64,000 nucleotides of DNA, taken from Apium graveolens. Its lineage: Eukaryota; Streptophyta; Magnoliopsida; Apiales; Apiaceae. Shown here piece after piece: positions 12,133 to 23,109 of the stretch. Made by a program: the position numbers and the translations under genes. Under the pieces are notes generated by a model, which made no database searches, was not told where the DNA came from, and was given only the letters and a program-made list of their open reading frames with translations. Numbering within the stretch: the first letter of the stretch is position 1; each line of letters starts with the position of its first letter. The stretch lies in the NCBI RefSeq assembly GCF_009905375.1, contig NC_133655.1:41144422-41208421 (forward strand), given 5' to 3'.

Positions 12133-12738
12133 TGTAACGACTGGGAAATTACGATTGTATTATATCATAATAAAGGTGAAATTATGTGTTTTGTTATGTC
12201 ATTAAGTGTATTTAGTCATTAAGTGTATTTAGTCATAAAATGCTAGATGTTATGTGCTATGTGTGTTCTGTAACGTCAGGGTATTTTCCGAGTATTTATC
12301 AGATATTTTATTTTGTGTTAAAAGCTTTCATATCAAAAGTTATACGACCCAAATCTTGTTTTAATAGATGATATTTCAAATAAAATAATTTGCCTTATTT
12401 TGACTAGTATGGCTTGTACCATATCGTTATTCTGAACATCCAGTTATTTTAGGAATTTTCTCGTTTCGCAAAAAATGGCTTTTCCGGGTCCCATCGGGTG
12501 TCAAAACCCCCACAAAAATCTTATTCTTATTTTAAAAAATTATGGGACTTTCAATTATACAATTTCTTTGTATTTTTGAATTATTCAAAATTTTTGAGAA
12601 ATTTTGGCATATATATTGTATATATTTGATATTAAAAATTTAAAAGTTAATACTAAAAAATTATTAGTTAATGGCCAATTTATTTTATTAGGTGTAAAAT
12701 TAGGGCCTTAATTTTAGTTAGGAGTATTATTTTACCTA

Positions 12739-12747
12739 CTATAAATA
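12739..12747 (+). promoter_or_regulatory. TATA box of A 3' LTR
   Basis: CTATAAATAG at the same LTR offset as 3509-3517. From a start about 30 bp downstream, the stretch to the donor at 12894 contains no ATG. Confidence 0.6.
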
Positions 12748-15065
12748 GCCTAATTATTAATAATTAATTTTAATTAAATTATAAAAAAAATCATAAAACC
12801 AAGAAATTATCTACAAATCGGGTCAGGAATTTGGATTCGGGTCGAATAATCAACAGGTGATTTTGATCGATTTCCGGTATCAAATCTAGTCGTGTGAGTA
12901 CTCAAATCGATGCTCTTGATCTGTTCTTTCAATTTCTTGCATTAATTTCATGTTTTAATCTGTTATTTTTCGATTTTAATTTATAGGCTTTATATTCGAA
13001 TTAGGGCTTTTTTATTCTAAGGTTATTTAATTGATTTTATGATTAGTATAGCTTCTGTGTGATGTGTACAGTCAATTTATGTATTCAATTTCATCAAACG
13101 ATTCATGTATGACCGAATTCGATTATTAGGGTTTATGTGAATTTTTGGTTAATACATTTTTGATTTTGAGAAAGCTAAGGAATGTAGGCTGTTAGGTGTT
13201 TGATTGTACACTGAACAAGCTTTGATTTGAGCTATTAAACTCAAAGTTTCATGTACAAATTTCTGATTTCAATAGTTGGCCAGAAAATTTTGAGCTTTGA
13301 TTGGAGATGGAGTTCCAGGTATTATTCAGGGATGTTATGGTCGGAGTTGAGTTGCTTAGATGATTTGGAATTGATTCCAGCTGAAAAACGAACCAAACAG
13401 TTACGTTTTTGGCCTAAAAACGGCTGGCCAGAATCTGTTCCGATCACCGAATTCTGGGTAAAATCCGGTCATGTTCTTCAAGACCCGGATTTTGACCCGT
13501 TTTTAGAACCGGGTTTTGATTTGTTTTGCCCTATTCCATTTTCAAAAACCTGTTATTTGATTTTAATTTTACTTTTCATTTTTATAAATTATAAAATCAA
13601 TTTTATTTATTTAAATAAATTGATTAATTAATTAATTTAATTAATTGATTTATTTTATAAATAATACTGAAATATTTTCTAAGATTCGAGATTAAATCTT
13701 TATTATTTATTAATTATTTATTAATTATTTAGAAATGATTAATTATTTTGATAATTGGTTAATTTAATTTCAATAATTCATTATAAATTCATTTTAATTT
13801 CAAAAATATGGAAAAATCATTTTTAATTTTGATTTTTCTCAAATAATTGTTTAATAATATATTTTAAGTTCAATTTTAAATAATTGATTATTTTGAATAA
13901 TAAATTGATTTATTCCTATTTATTGAATAACAATTAAACCGTTTATCCGATTTAAAGCAACGAAAGCCCCTAGACTCAGAAAAATAATCTGATTTCATTA
14001 AAACTAGTTTTAATCATAATTTCTTTTGAAAACAAGTCGGATTTTGATATTTATTTATTTATATACCCTATTAATTATAGAGATGAGCCCTATAAATTCC
14101 AAAAATTAGGAAACATGCCAGATACTGTTCGATAATGCGAATATTGATCCGATTTTGATTCTAAAAATATTTTTAAACATAGAATAACTATGTGACTTAT
14201 GTGCTATTAGAATTATGTGGTTAATCGAGTCCTAATTTCCAGTAATTATTATACAAGTCAGTTTTAATCGTACGGGTAGACGATATGGGCTACGTGAAGT
14301 CGGTTTGAGACGAGAATAAGATACGTGTCGACTAAATGTACATCTTTCTTTGATAGAGACGAAGCCCACAAGGTAGACCGGACAGTGATAGAGAACTGTG
14401 GTATATTTGCAGTAAACCACGTCACATTCAAGTTTTTCCCCTATTCTAAATTTCAGAATAGTGAATTGCTATCTTCTACTCAACCTCTTAAATTCAATAA
14501 ACACTGATAATTCCTACCCACATACACTGGCACACAATTACTATTTTTTTGTTTATATTTAATTTCGATTCCTGATTTCTCTTGATACACTGAATATTCT
14601 ATTCATATTCCAATATATTACACATTATATTTATCCTGATATATTCCAATGTTGGGATACATCAAAGCATACTGATTGTTCCGGTTGCTCATCTGTGGAC
14701 TAGATGGTGATGATGAGGATCATGTATACACTTGTTCCTATGGACCGGGAATTGACCGGATCCATGTTTTGGGCTGTAGAGCCTGGGTACCCGAATGGAT
14801 TTAGACATAGAGGCATAGATCTGCACTATATTCTGACTGATCAGCAGAATATGGGTGCGAACTTGTGTCCAGTCTAGTTTGTTAATAATCGTCGATATTG
14901 AACTTCATTATTTCCTTATAGGATTACGTCTTTACAGATATAATCAGATTACTGGTTCATTTAGCTTTCTTATAGTACTATTTATATATTATGGACTTGA
15001 TGAGCAAATTATGGCTCACCCCTTTTTGTTGTTATTCACTTTGTCTTTTTCAGTCAAGGAAAAGA

Positions 15066-15169
15066 ATGAAACCTATTTGGACTCGCGTGGTAAAGAAGCG
15101 GGACCTCTAGCACCAAAGGTGCTGATCCCGATAAAAGAGGAGAGTTTTGAGCCACCCGAGCAGGTGTAG
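15066..15169 (+). pseudogene. LTR micro-ORF, 3' LTR copy of A (frameshifted)
   Basis: The ATG is intact and the frame begins MKPIWTRVVKKRD, matching E. A 12-bp in-frame deletion and a 1-bp deletion then lead to an early TAG, but the downstream segment (PKVLIPI, EESFEPPEQV) is still readable in the shifted frame and ends in TAG at 15167. It begins 12 bp after the acceptor-like TTTTTCAG. Product unknown. Confidence 0.5.
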
Positions 15170-15446
15170 TATAGATATATGTGGTGTGTGTTTGGAATAT
15201 AATGAATTTATCTTAAAACTTGCTTAGATAACGGTTTGTAGTAAAGAGAGTTCTATAAGATGTTATATTTTGGTTTATAATAAAGATAATGTGTTTTTCT
15301 TGTTTTCATACCTCAACCTTAAAAGATCCTGGATATATATAAAAAGGTTAGATATATATTTTTCATAATTGTTAAACAGGTTGGTATTATATTGGAGATT
15401 AGCATGTAACCCCCAGATCTAGACCCCAGATTTGGAGGGCATTACA

Positions 15447-15451
15447 ACTTG
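15447..15451. repeat. Target site duplication of A, right copy (ACTTG)
   Basis: Second copy of ACTTG, directly after the 3' LTR and followed by TATGGAGAGAAG, which continues the RNase H frame of B. Confidence 0.95.
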
Positions 15452-17170
15452 TATGGAGAGAAGTTCGGGATCTTCACAGACCATAAGAGCGTCAAGTACA
15501 TTTTAAAATAGAAAGAGCTCAACATGCACCAGAGGAGGTGGTTAGAGCTAATGAATGATTATAATTATCAGATTCTTTATCATCCAGGAAAGGCCAATGT
15601 GGTGGATGACGCCCTTAGTAGGAAAGAGAGACACAAGATGATAATGTCTTCGGAAGAGTTAATAAGAGATTTCGAGAAAATGGAGATAGAAGTGAAGGTA
15701 ATCGGAACCGGTACTGAAAATCTTTTTGAGATTGCAATGTGGTCCGAGTTATTGGAAAAGATCAGATTGTGCCAAGGAAAAGTGATGAATGAAGAGAGGC
15801 AATGACTGGAGAAGATATTAATACTGAGAAAGTTGATAAGGGAATAATGAGGTATTCCTACAGAATTCGGGTTCCAAATGTTCAAGAGCTTAAGGACGAG
15901 ATCTTGGATGAAAGTCATAGTTCGAGGTATTCCATTCACACGGGGAGCACCAAGATGTATAGAGATTTGAAAGAATATTATTGGTGGCCCAACATGAAAA
16001 GGGATGTAGCAGAATGGGTAAACAAATATTTGACTTTCCAGAGAGTGAAGACAGAACATCAGAGACCCAGTGGACTTTTATGACCCCTTGAGACTCCCGA
16101 ATGGAAATCGGAACAAATATCCATGGATTTTGTTGTAGGATTTCCAAGGACCAAATCTAATCATGACACTATATGGGTAAGTATAGACCGACTAGCAAAG
16201 TTAGCTCACTTTATTCCAATAAATGAGAAATACACAGTCGATAAACTGGTAGACATTTACCTTAAGGAAATAGTAACGCGATATGGAGTTCAAATGTCCA
16301 TTGTTTTAGACCGAGATCCTAGACTCAACTCCAGATTTTGGAGGAGCTTTCAAGAATGGGAAGGGACCAAGTTGAACATGAGTACCTTTTACCATCCCCA
16401 GACAGATGAGAAAAGTGAAAGGACCATCCAGACGTTAGATGATATTTTAAGAGTTTGTGCAATAGACTTTAAAAGAAGTTAGGATGATCACTTTCCCTTG
16501 ATCAAGTTTTCTTACAACAATAGCTTTCATGCCAGCATTCGAATGCCGCCTTACGAGGCCCTGTACGGAAGAAGATGTCGATCTCCCTTATATTAGGATG
16601 AAGTTAGAGAGCACAAGATGCTTGGACATGAAGTGGTCCAAACGACCAAGGACATAGTAGCTCTAATTAGAGGACGGCTAGTAGCAGCCCAAAATCGACA
16701 GAAGAAGTATGCCGATTTGGCCCGAAAGGACAAGAAATATGAAGTATGGGACTTAATGTCGTTAAAGCTATCCCGTTGGAAAGGATTGATGAGGTTCGGA
16801 AAGAAAGAAAAGCTATGGCAATGATACATTGGACCTTCGAGATATTAAAACATATTGGGAAGTTAGCTTACTTGCTAGCCCTACCCCCGAACCTGCAACA
16901 TGTTCATAATGTGTTCCACTTATCAATGCTAAGGAAGTATCATCGGGACTCCAGAAACATAATGGAATACGAGCACGTGGACATGCATCCATACTTGACC
17001 TATGTAGAGAAACCAGTGAGGATCACGAACCAAAAGGAGTAGGTGCTTCAAAACAAGGTGATCAAGCTAGTCAGAGTTCTGTGGAAGAATCATAATATGG
17101 AGGAATCAACTTGGGAACTGGAGAGTGCAATGCTAGAAAACTATCCCCATTTATTTTCTATCTGATTCCT
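15447..17170 (+). pseudogene. pol: RNase H end, integrase and chromodomain of element B
   Basis: This resumes the B pol gene after the A insertion. [29 protein letters not shown] complete RNase H. Integrase follows: H residues in [13 protein letters not shown], a lost Cys in KYLTFQRVK (usually CLTCQ), MDFVVGFPRTKSNHD, VLDRDPRLNSRFW and KSERTIQTLDD for the DDE core. The GPF module spans a frameshift near 16820. The chromodomain ends LVRVLWKNHNMEESTWELE, YPHLFS. Stops lie at about 15505, 15803, 16081, 16480, 16594 and 17040. It shows more intact reading frame than A but is equally non-functional. Confidence 0.9.
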
Positions 17171-17186
17171 GGACGGAACCCTTTTA

Positions 17187-17198
17187 AGGAGGGGAGAC
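17187..17198 (+). other. Polypurine tract of B
   Basis: AAGGAGGGGAGAC lies directly before the B 3' LTR start at 17199. Confidence 0.85.
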
Positions 17199-18534
17199 TG
17201 TAATAACCCCAATTTTTGTAAACCTAATGCATAGTAACTTTTGGTGATTTTGTTGATTAATGAAATTATCATACCACGCTATATAAGAGTTCTGTTATGT
17301 AAATTCTAAGATCATATTATTACTCCATAATTTAAATTAGTGTATGTAAAGGTCGTCAGAATTCGAATTTGAACACTTTAATTTTTCCCGAAAATCCACC
17401 AGATATCGAAAGAATTAAGTACAGGGTAACATGATTAAAAGGAATCCGATTCAAGGATTATAACATAGGATCATTAAAGGAACATAAGATATTAAGAAAG
17501 GTTTAGGGAAACCCAAGTAATAAGATCCCGGATATGATCCCTCAAACGAACAACAAGAATGAGAGTTTAGTGAACTGTAAAATAAATAAGTGACCAAGGA
17601 TCAAGATTATACAAGTAACCAAGGGATTAACCAATAAATTAGTAGTAATCAAGAGTATTAGAGGAAGATTATGTCATCAAGCCATAAGGACTAGACAAGT
17701 GGCAAGAAAATGATGCAAGCTTGATGATGTAAGCATTGGCCAAGATATTTATACAAGAATGATTCTTGGCCAAGTATTTTAATCTTTCAATTAACTAAGG
17801 TTAAGAATTAACCTTGCCATTCATCACACATATATCAATTAACCAAGCAAGAAAGCATTCTTTTCTCCCCATTTCACCACTGCTCTCGGCTTTTACAAGA
17901 AAAAACAAGGAGAAAAAAATTCCAAACCCTAGCTCTACTCAAGCATAAATTTAGAGGTTTATTTCTTTGGATTCCACATTTTATAACTTATCTATGGTAT
18001 GATTTTTAAACTCTTGATTCCAAGGCTTTCATAGATTAATAATTCATCAAAGTTTAGGATGAATAGTGTTTTCAAAATCTAACTTTGTGTTTCTTGATTT
18101 TGTTTGTAAGATCAAGGTTGTATAAGGATAGATCAAGATTCTTTGAGGATCCCTGGTAACTCTCCACCCTCCAAGCAAGGTATAAAGCTTCAAAACCTTT
18201 AGTACTAAGTTTGATTATTTGAGTTTTAATATGGTTTGAATGGATGAGTAGTAATTTGAATGTTTAAGCATGATTTGCGCTTTGATTGTTAAGTGTTTTT
18301 TTTATTATGGAGGTGGTATAATACTTGATTAGATTGAGATTCTTGAGCTTGTTTTGACTTAGATCAGTAGTATATGTATGGATCTTGAGTTGTAGTTAGT
18401 TTGGTGTTAGTTGGTATTGTAAAAACTTGGGAATCACTAAAGTATAGCCCATTTTTATAGAAACTATTTTTGTGCTTAACTTTTGGACTGGAACACCGAC
18501 TGTTAATAACTCACCACTACCATTCTTAAATAGG
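17199..18534 (+). repeat. 3' LTR of B, first part
   Basis: The LTR starts TGTAATAACCCC after the polypurine tract and is interrupted at 18534 by element F. It resumes at 29043. Support for continuity: in the related LTR H a GATAT...TATCG block occurs about 1340 bp from the LTR start, and the first bases after F at 29043 are GATATGTGTATCG, which is the position expected after 1336 bp. A donor-like CAAG/GTATAAAG occurs at 18179/18180. No ORF of note. Confidence 0.85.
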
Positions 18535-19081
18535 TTGTATAATTAAATATTGCAAGGTGTGGGCTGCTAGGCCCAATAAGAAGATGTATGACATTCAGAC
18601 CAGAAAGGTTAACATGCTGATCAGGCCTGATGGACCAGATCAGGCCTGATGAAATAAAGAAGGCCCAAAACCCTGATTATTAATTAATTTCGTAATTAAT
18701 TAATAAGGGAAAAATCAGCTATTGAGAAGAGTCCCGATAAGGATATAAACCCTTACAGATTAGCCTCAAGGGGACCTAAAAGGATAAGGAATCAGTTTCC
18801 TACTATCTAGGACTCCAAAGTCCATTCTAATTATGAAACTTGCTCACCAAGTCTCCTATACCAAGTCCAATTCAAGGACTCCCAACATCTATATAAGGGG
18901 CCTCACCCCACACATCAGAACTACGTTTTTTGGATTGATTCTCTAATTCACAGAGATACATAGGCATCTCGTAAAGGCAGAATTAAGCTACGAAATACGA
19001 GAGCAGCCATTAAAGGCCTTGAGCTCCCGAATCTTAGTAATAAATACAGCAAATAATAACCTTAGTTTTTTATCCATAACA
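18535..19081 (+). repeat. 5' LTR of F (first 23 bp missing)
   Basis: It matches 28495-29042 to about 98%. The 3' LTR begins 23 bp earlier with TGATAGGGATAAATAAATC, an imperfect inverted match to the common LTR end (GGATAAAAAAC read in reverse), but the 5' flank here shows unrelated sequence. It contains two perfect 12-bp palindromes ATCAGGCCTGAT (18620-18631, 18639-18650), a 13-bp stem hairpin at 18677-18706 and a TATA box at 18890. Confidence 0.92.
18890..18896 (+). promoter_or_regulatory. TATA box of F LTR
   Basis: TATATAA in CATCTATATAAGGGGCC, kept in the 3' LTR at 28851-28857. It would start the genomic RNA about 160 bp before the LTR end. Confidence 0.7.
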
Positions 19082-19083
19082 TT

Positions 19084-19101
19084 TGGCGCCGACTGTGGGG
19101 A
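19084..19101 (+). other. Primer binding site of F
   Basis: TGGCGCCGACTGTGGGGA begins two bases after the LTR end. The TGGCGCC opening is usual for Tat and Athila elements and differs from the tRNA-Met site of the other elements here. I do not assign the tRNA with certainty. Confidence 0.8.
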
Positions 19102-19117
19102 ACGCACAACAACTACC

Positions 19118-20985
19118 ATGGCGAGAACACGGAGAACAATTAGAGCTCTAGAGGAAGGAACACCATCAGGGACAACCCAGGTGATTTCGTCAACCGTGGA
19201 GATTCCTCCCCATTCAACTTATGCATCTACTCAAGGGGAAGCCCAGATAGGGGCAACTCAACCTCAGCCACAAGGTACAACTCCCCCAACTATTCAAGGT
19301 ACGAATCCTCAAGTTCAACAAGTACATGTACCTGTGAATTCTCGACCCGTCGGGTATGAATATTCAACTATTGTTACTACTAACCCCCCTTATGGGATGC
19401 CCCTTCACCCTGAGGTTGGAGGAAGTGGATATGCTGGGCGAAGTGAAGCACGAGGGCAGTCGCCCCCTATATACGAGGTTTGGCTCCTATCCCCGAGGAT
19501 CGGGAATTTTCTGGTCCTTACACTGAGAGAGACTCCGAATCTTCGGATGATGTAGTGGCCCCGAGAAGGAGGCGTCCTGGCAAAGAGCCAATGGCCGATG
19601 GAAGGCAACGCCCTCAAAGCACCCCAGGGGCGAATCCCCAAGAAGTGCAGGAAAGGATCAGGGCTCATGAGGCTGAGATCCAAAGGCTGAGGCGTGATTT
19701 GGAGGCTCACCAGGCCACCAGACCCCAGATACCTCCTAGGGGGAGAAATCCTCCTCCTGTCATAGACCTGGATGGTCCGGTACGAAGAAGGGATGTCATC
19801 CCAAGAACTGATCCAAGCAATCTCCTTCCCCTTGGAGATCCTGATGATCCAACTCCACCCTTCACAGAAGAGATAATGAATGCCCATATCTCAAGGAAAT
19901 TCAAGATGCCCACTATCAAAGCCTATGATGGCACGGGAGACCCCGCTAATCATGTTAGGACATTCTCTAATGCACTGCTGCTGCAACCCGTGAATGATGC
20001 TATAAAGTGTCGGGCCTTCCCTCAAACCCTGTCGGGTATGGCTCAAAGATGGTACAGTCGCTTGCCCCCAAACTCTATTGGATCGTTCAGAGAATTAAGT
20101 CAGGCTTTTATTAAGAAAATCATCAATGGAAGAGTCCATGAGAAAAGTTCAGCATCTCTTATGAGTCTTGTGCAGGGAGCTAAGGAACCCTTGAAAGATT
20201 ACCTGAATCGTTTCACAAAGGAGGCTTTAAAAGTCCCGGACCTTGATGATAAGGTAGCCATGATAGCACTACAACAAGGAACTAGGGACGAGTTTTTTAA
20301 GATGTCCTTGGCCAAACGTCCCCCTGAAAGCATGTTGCAGCTCCAAGAGAGGGCAGGGAAGTATATCAAGGTTGAAGAAAGTATGAGGAAGACCGTAGTA
20401 AATAATGAGCCCACTGGAGGCAAGAAGCGGAAAACTGATTTAGAATATATTGCAAAGGACAAATATCCTAAAACCGAACAAAACCCTGATTCAACCCCCA
20501 AGAAGGGAGGACCTGGGCAAAAGTTCACTGAATACGCTAAGCTGAATGCTCCTAGAAGTCTGATTTTGATGGAGATTGAGAAAAATAGAGATATTCGCTG
20601 TCCTAAGCCCTTGAAGGCTAATCCCGCCAAGCTAGATAAGAGCAAGTATTGCAGGTTTCACATGGATGTTGGCCATGACACCGATGAGTGTAGGCAGTTG
20701 AAAGACGAAATTGAGTTTTTGATTCGAAAAGGAAGATTGAATAAGTATACTGGAGATGGAGGGGACAGAAATAATAATGGAAGGAAGAACTTTGAAGATC
20801 GTAGGAGGGACCAAGATAATCAGGGGCGGAATCCCCAACTTAGAGGGCCGGTTATAAATGCAATTTTTGGAGGACCGCGACACCCTCGAGGACCTGTGAT
20901 AAACACGATCTTTGGAGGTCCGACTGCTGCTGGATTGTCCAAAAATTCCAGAAAGGCATATACTAGGGAGGTTATGCATATTGTT
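19118..20985 (+). pseudogene. gag: gag of F
   Basis: ATG 19118 (MARTRRTIRALEEG) is the first after the primer site and opens a long Pro/Gln/Thr-rich N-terminus. One extra base near 19485 shifts the frame to the long ORF from 19480. A short coiled coil (ERIRAHEAEIQRLRRDLEAH) precedes the gag domain (KMPTIKAYDGTGDPANHVRTF, GMAQRWYSRLPPNSI, FIKKI). A zinc-finger-like YCRFHMDVGHDTDEC and RGRLN-type linker follow. Near 20845-20925 the phrase RGPVINxIFGGP occurs twice in tandem. Apart from the single frameshift it is intact over about 620 codons. Confidence 0.9.
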
Positions 20986-21580
20986 GGAGAAGCCCCGAAG
21001 AGGGCCAGGACAGAAGTAACATTGGCTTTTGATGATTCTGACCTAGAGGGTGTGAAGTTCCCTCATGACGACCCGCTGGTCATAACACCGATAATAGGAA
21101 ATAGCCCGGTTAAGAGGGTCCTTGTGGATAATGGTGCTTCTGTGGATATCTTGCTCCACGACACCTTTCTAAGGATGGGGTATAACGACTCCCAGTTGAC
21201 ACCAACCGACATGCCGATATATGGATTTGCTGGAGTAGAATGTCCTGTAGAAGGTTTAATCAAGTTGCCAACCACCATAGGTACGAAACCAAGGCAAGCA
21301 ACACAGATGTTGGACTTTGTGGTAGTAAAGGCTAGTTCGACCTACAATGCTATCATGGGAAGAACAGGGATACATGCCTTTAAGGCAGTCCCTTCTTCTT
21401 ATCATTCAGTTATGAAATTTCCGACTCGAGATGGGATTGGAGAAGAAAGAGGAGATCAAAAAATGGCAAGAAGCTGTTATGTGGCCTCTTTGAGGGCAGA
21501 TGGAGTCGGGGGCAGGTTCTTCCTATTGAGGATATGGATGTCTGAGAAAATGATGAGAAGAGAGGAAAGCCAGCAGAAGA
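20986..21580 (+). pseudogene. pro: Aspartic protease of F
   Basis: The domain follows gag in the same frame. KRVLVDNGASVDILL carries the catalytic Asp in the DNGA form seen in Tat elements, and TYNAIMGRTGIHAF is the second conserved block. Near 21510 one G is missing from a G run, which shifts the frame before the linker to RT; in the restored frame a TGA follows near 21531. The stop of the shifted ORF is at 21598. Confidence 0.85.
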
Positions 21581-21581
21581 C

Positions 21582-23060
21582 TTGGTTTCAATTCCTTTAG
21601 ACCCCGAGAATCCTGAGAAGATGACTTTTATTAGAGCCACATTAGAGGAGCCCCTTAGAGGGAAGTTGGTGAAATTTTTGCAAGAAAATAGTGATGTGTT
21701 TTCTTGGTCAGCAGCTGATATGCCGGGCATAGACCCGGGGCTGATTACTCATAAGCTAAACGTGGATCCAAGCAGGAAGACAGTGAAACAAAAGAAAAGA
21801 AATTTTGCCCCCGAAAGACAAGAGGCTATAAAACAGGAAGTAGAAAAGCTCTTAGAGGCTGGTTTCATTGAGAAGATTTAATTTCCGGAATGGTTGGAAA
21901 ACCCTATAATGGTAAAGAAGGCTAATGGGAAGTGGAGGATGTGAATAGACTTCACTGACCTGAATGATGCATGCCCTAAAGACTGTTTTCCATTGCCAAG
22001 GATTGATACTTTGATTGATGCCACTGCTGGGCATGAGATGCTGAGTTTCATGGATGGATTTAGCGGATACAACCAGATCAAAATGCATAAGGATGACATT
22101 CCAAAGGTATCATTCATCACTGACTTTGGTGTTTATTATTATCTTGTTATGGCATTTGGTCTTAAGAATGCAGGAGCCACCTATCAAAGGTTGGTAAATA
22201 AAATTTTTAAGGACCTTATTGGAAAGACTATAGAAGTCTATGTTGATGACATGTTAGTCAAGAGTCTAGTAAAAACTGATCATATAACCCATTTGAGGGA
22301 AGCTTTTGAGGTCCTGAGGTACCACAAGATGATGTTGAATCCTACGAAGTGTGCCTTCGGAGTAGGATCTGGGAAATTCTTGGGATTGATGGTCTCAAAG
22401 AGAGGAATTGAGGCTAACCCCGATAAAATAAAGGCGATCCTGGACATGGAACCACCAAAAACTGTCAAGGATGTTCAGAAGCTCACAGGAAGGGTTGCTG
22501 CGCTGGGACGATTCATCTCCAAGTCAGGAGACAAGGGCCTATCATTCTTTAAATCACTAAAAAATATTAAGGACTTTGTATGGAGTGAGGAAAATCAGAA
22601 GGCTTTCGAAGAATTGAAGAAATATATGGCGCAGGCCCCGTTGTTGGCCAAGCCATCTTTGAATGAAGTTTTATTCTTGTACTTGGCTGTTTCAGAGAGC
22701 GCCTTGAGCGCAGTGTTGGTTAAGGAGGAGCTGAAAGTCCAGAAACCCGTATATTATGTCAGCAAAATTCTGCATGGTGCTGAATTGAATTGTTCAACTA
22801 TTGAGAAATTTGCTCTAGCCTTGATAATGGCTTCGAGAAAACTGCGTCCTTACTTTCAGGCTCATCAGATTGAGGTGCTAACAAATCAGCCACTGAGAAA
22901 TATCATTCACAGTCCCAAGGAAAGTGGGAGATTGACTAAGTGGGCGATAGAGTTGGGAGAGTTCGATCTCAAGTATAAGCCGCGAACGGCAATAAAAGCC
23001 CAGGCACTAGCTGACTTCGTGGTGGAATATACCATACCCAACCAAGAAGTCGGGGGGCAG
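21582..23060 (+). pseudogene. pol: Reverse transcriptase and first RNase H of F
   Basis: DVFSWSAADMPGIDPGLITH and FAPERQEAIKQEVEKLLEAG are the typical Tat RT start. The palm shows DFTDLNDACPKDCFPLPRID, FSGYNQIKMHKDD and catalytic YVDDMLVKS near 22240. The connection (GRVAALGRFISKSGDK) and a gypsy RNase H (LLAKPSLNEVLFLYLAVSES) follow; its first catalytic Asp is not seen in LYLAVS, as in other Tat elements where this RNase H is degenerate. Two stops break it: TAA at 21879 (probably CAA) and TGA at 21942. The rest, 21945-23477, is open. Confidence 0.92.
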
Positions 23061-23109
23061 GAAGATACCATACCACAAGATAAGGGAGTCGATAATGGGG
23101 ATAGAGAGA

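Larger units (their letters stand above)
2921..15446 (+). mobile_element. Gypsy chromovirus A, full length but decayed
   Basis: A complete 12.5-kb LTR retrotransposon bounded by LTRs of 3242 and 3314 bp that begin TGTAACGACT and end in GTTACA or ATTACA, with a 5-bp duplication (ACTTG). The internal order is primer site, an extra ORF, gag, protease, RT, RNase H, integrase, chromodomain and polypurine tract. Domain order, long LTRs and the chromodomain ending STWELESEMLEKYP point to the Tekay/Del-type plant chromoviruses. Every gene is interrupted, so this copy is not autonomous. It sits in the RNase H domain of element B in the same orientation. Confidence 0.93.
12133..15446 (+). repeat. 3' LTR of element A
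   Basis: It starts TGTAACGACT and ends CATTACA before the duplication ACTTG. It is the better preserved LTR: TATA box 12739-12747, donor-like CGT/GTGAGT at 12894, hairpin CTATTCT/AGAATAG at 14441-14461, TGAGC/GCTCA at 15001-15018, acceptor TTTTTCAG ending 15053 and micro-ORF ATG at 15066. It carries a short direct duplication (CATTAAGTGTATTTAGT) near 12200 that is single in the 5' LTR. Confidence 0.93.

Noticed and set aside
13251..13631. 126-codon ORF in the A 3' LTR and similar LTR ORFs (2879-3142, 4018-4218, 5502-5867)
   Set aside because: The frames are not kept between the two LTRs of A or in E, and they show no codon-position bias. The conserved micro-ORF overlaps the end of the 5502 frame only in part.
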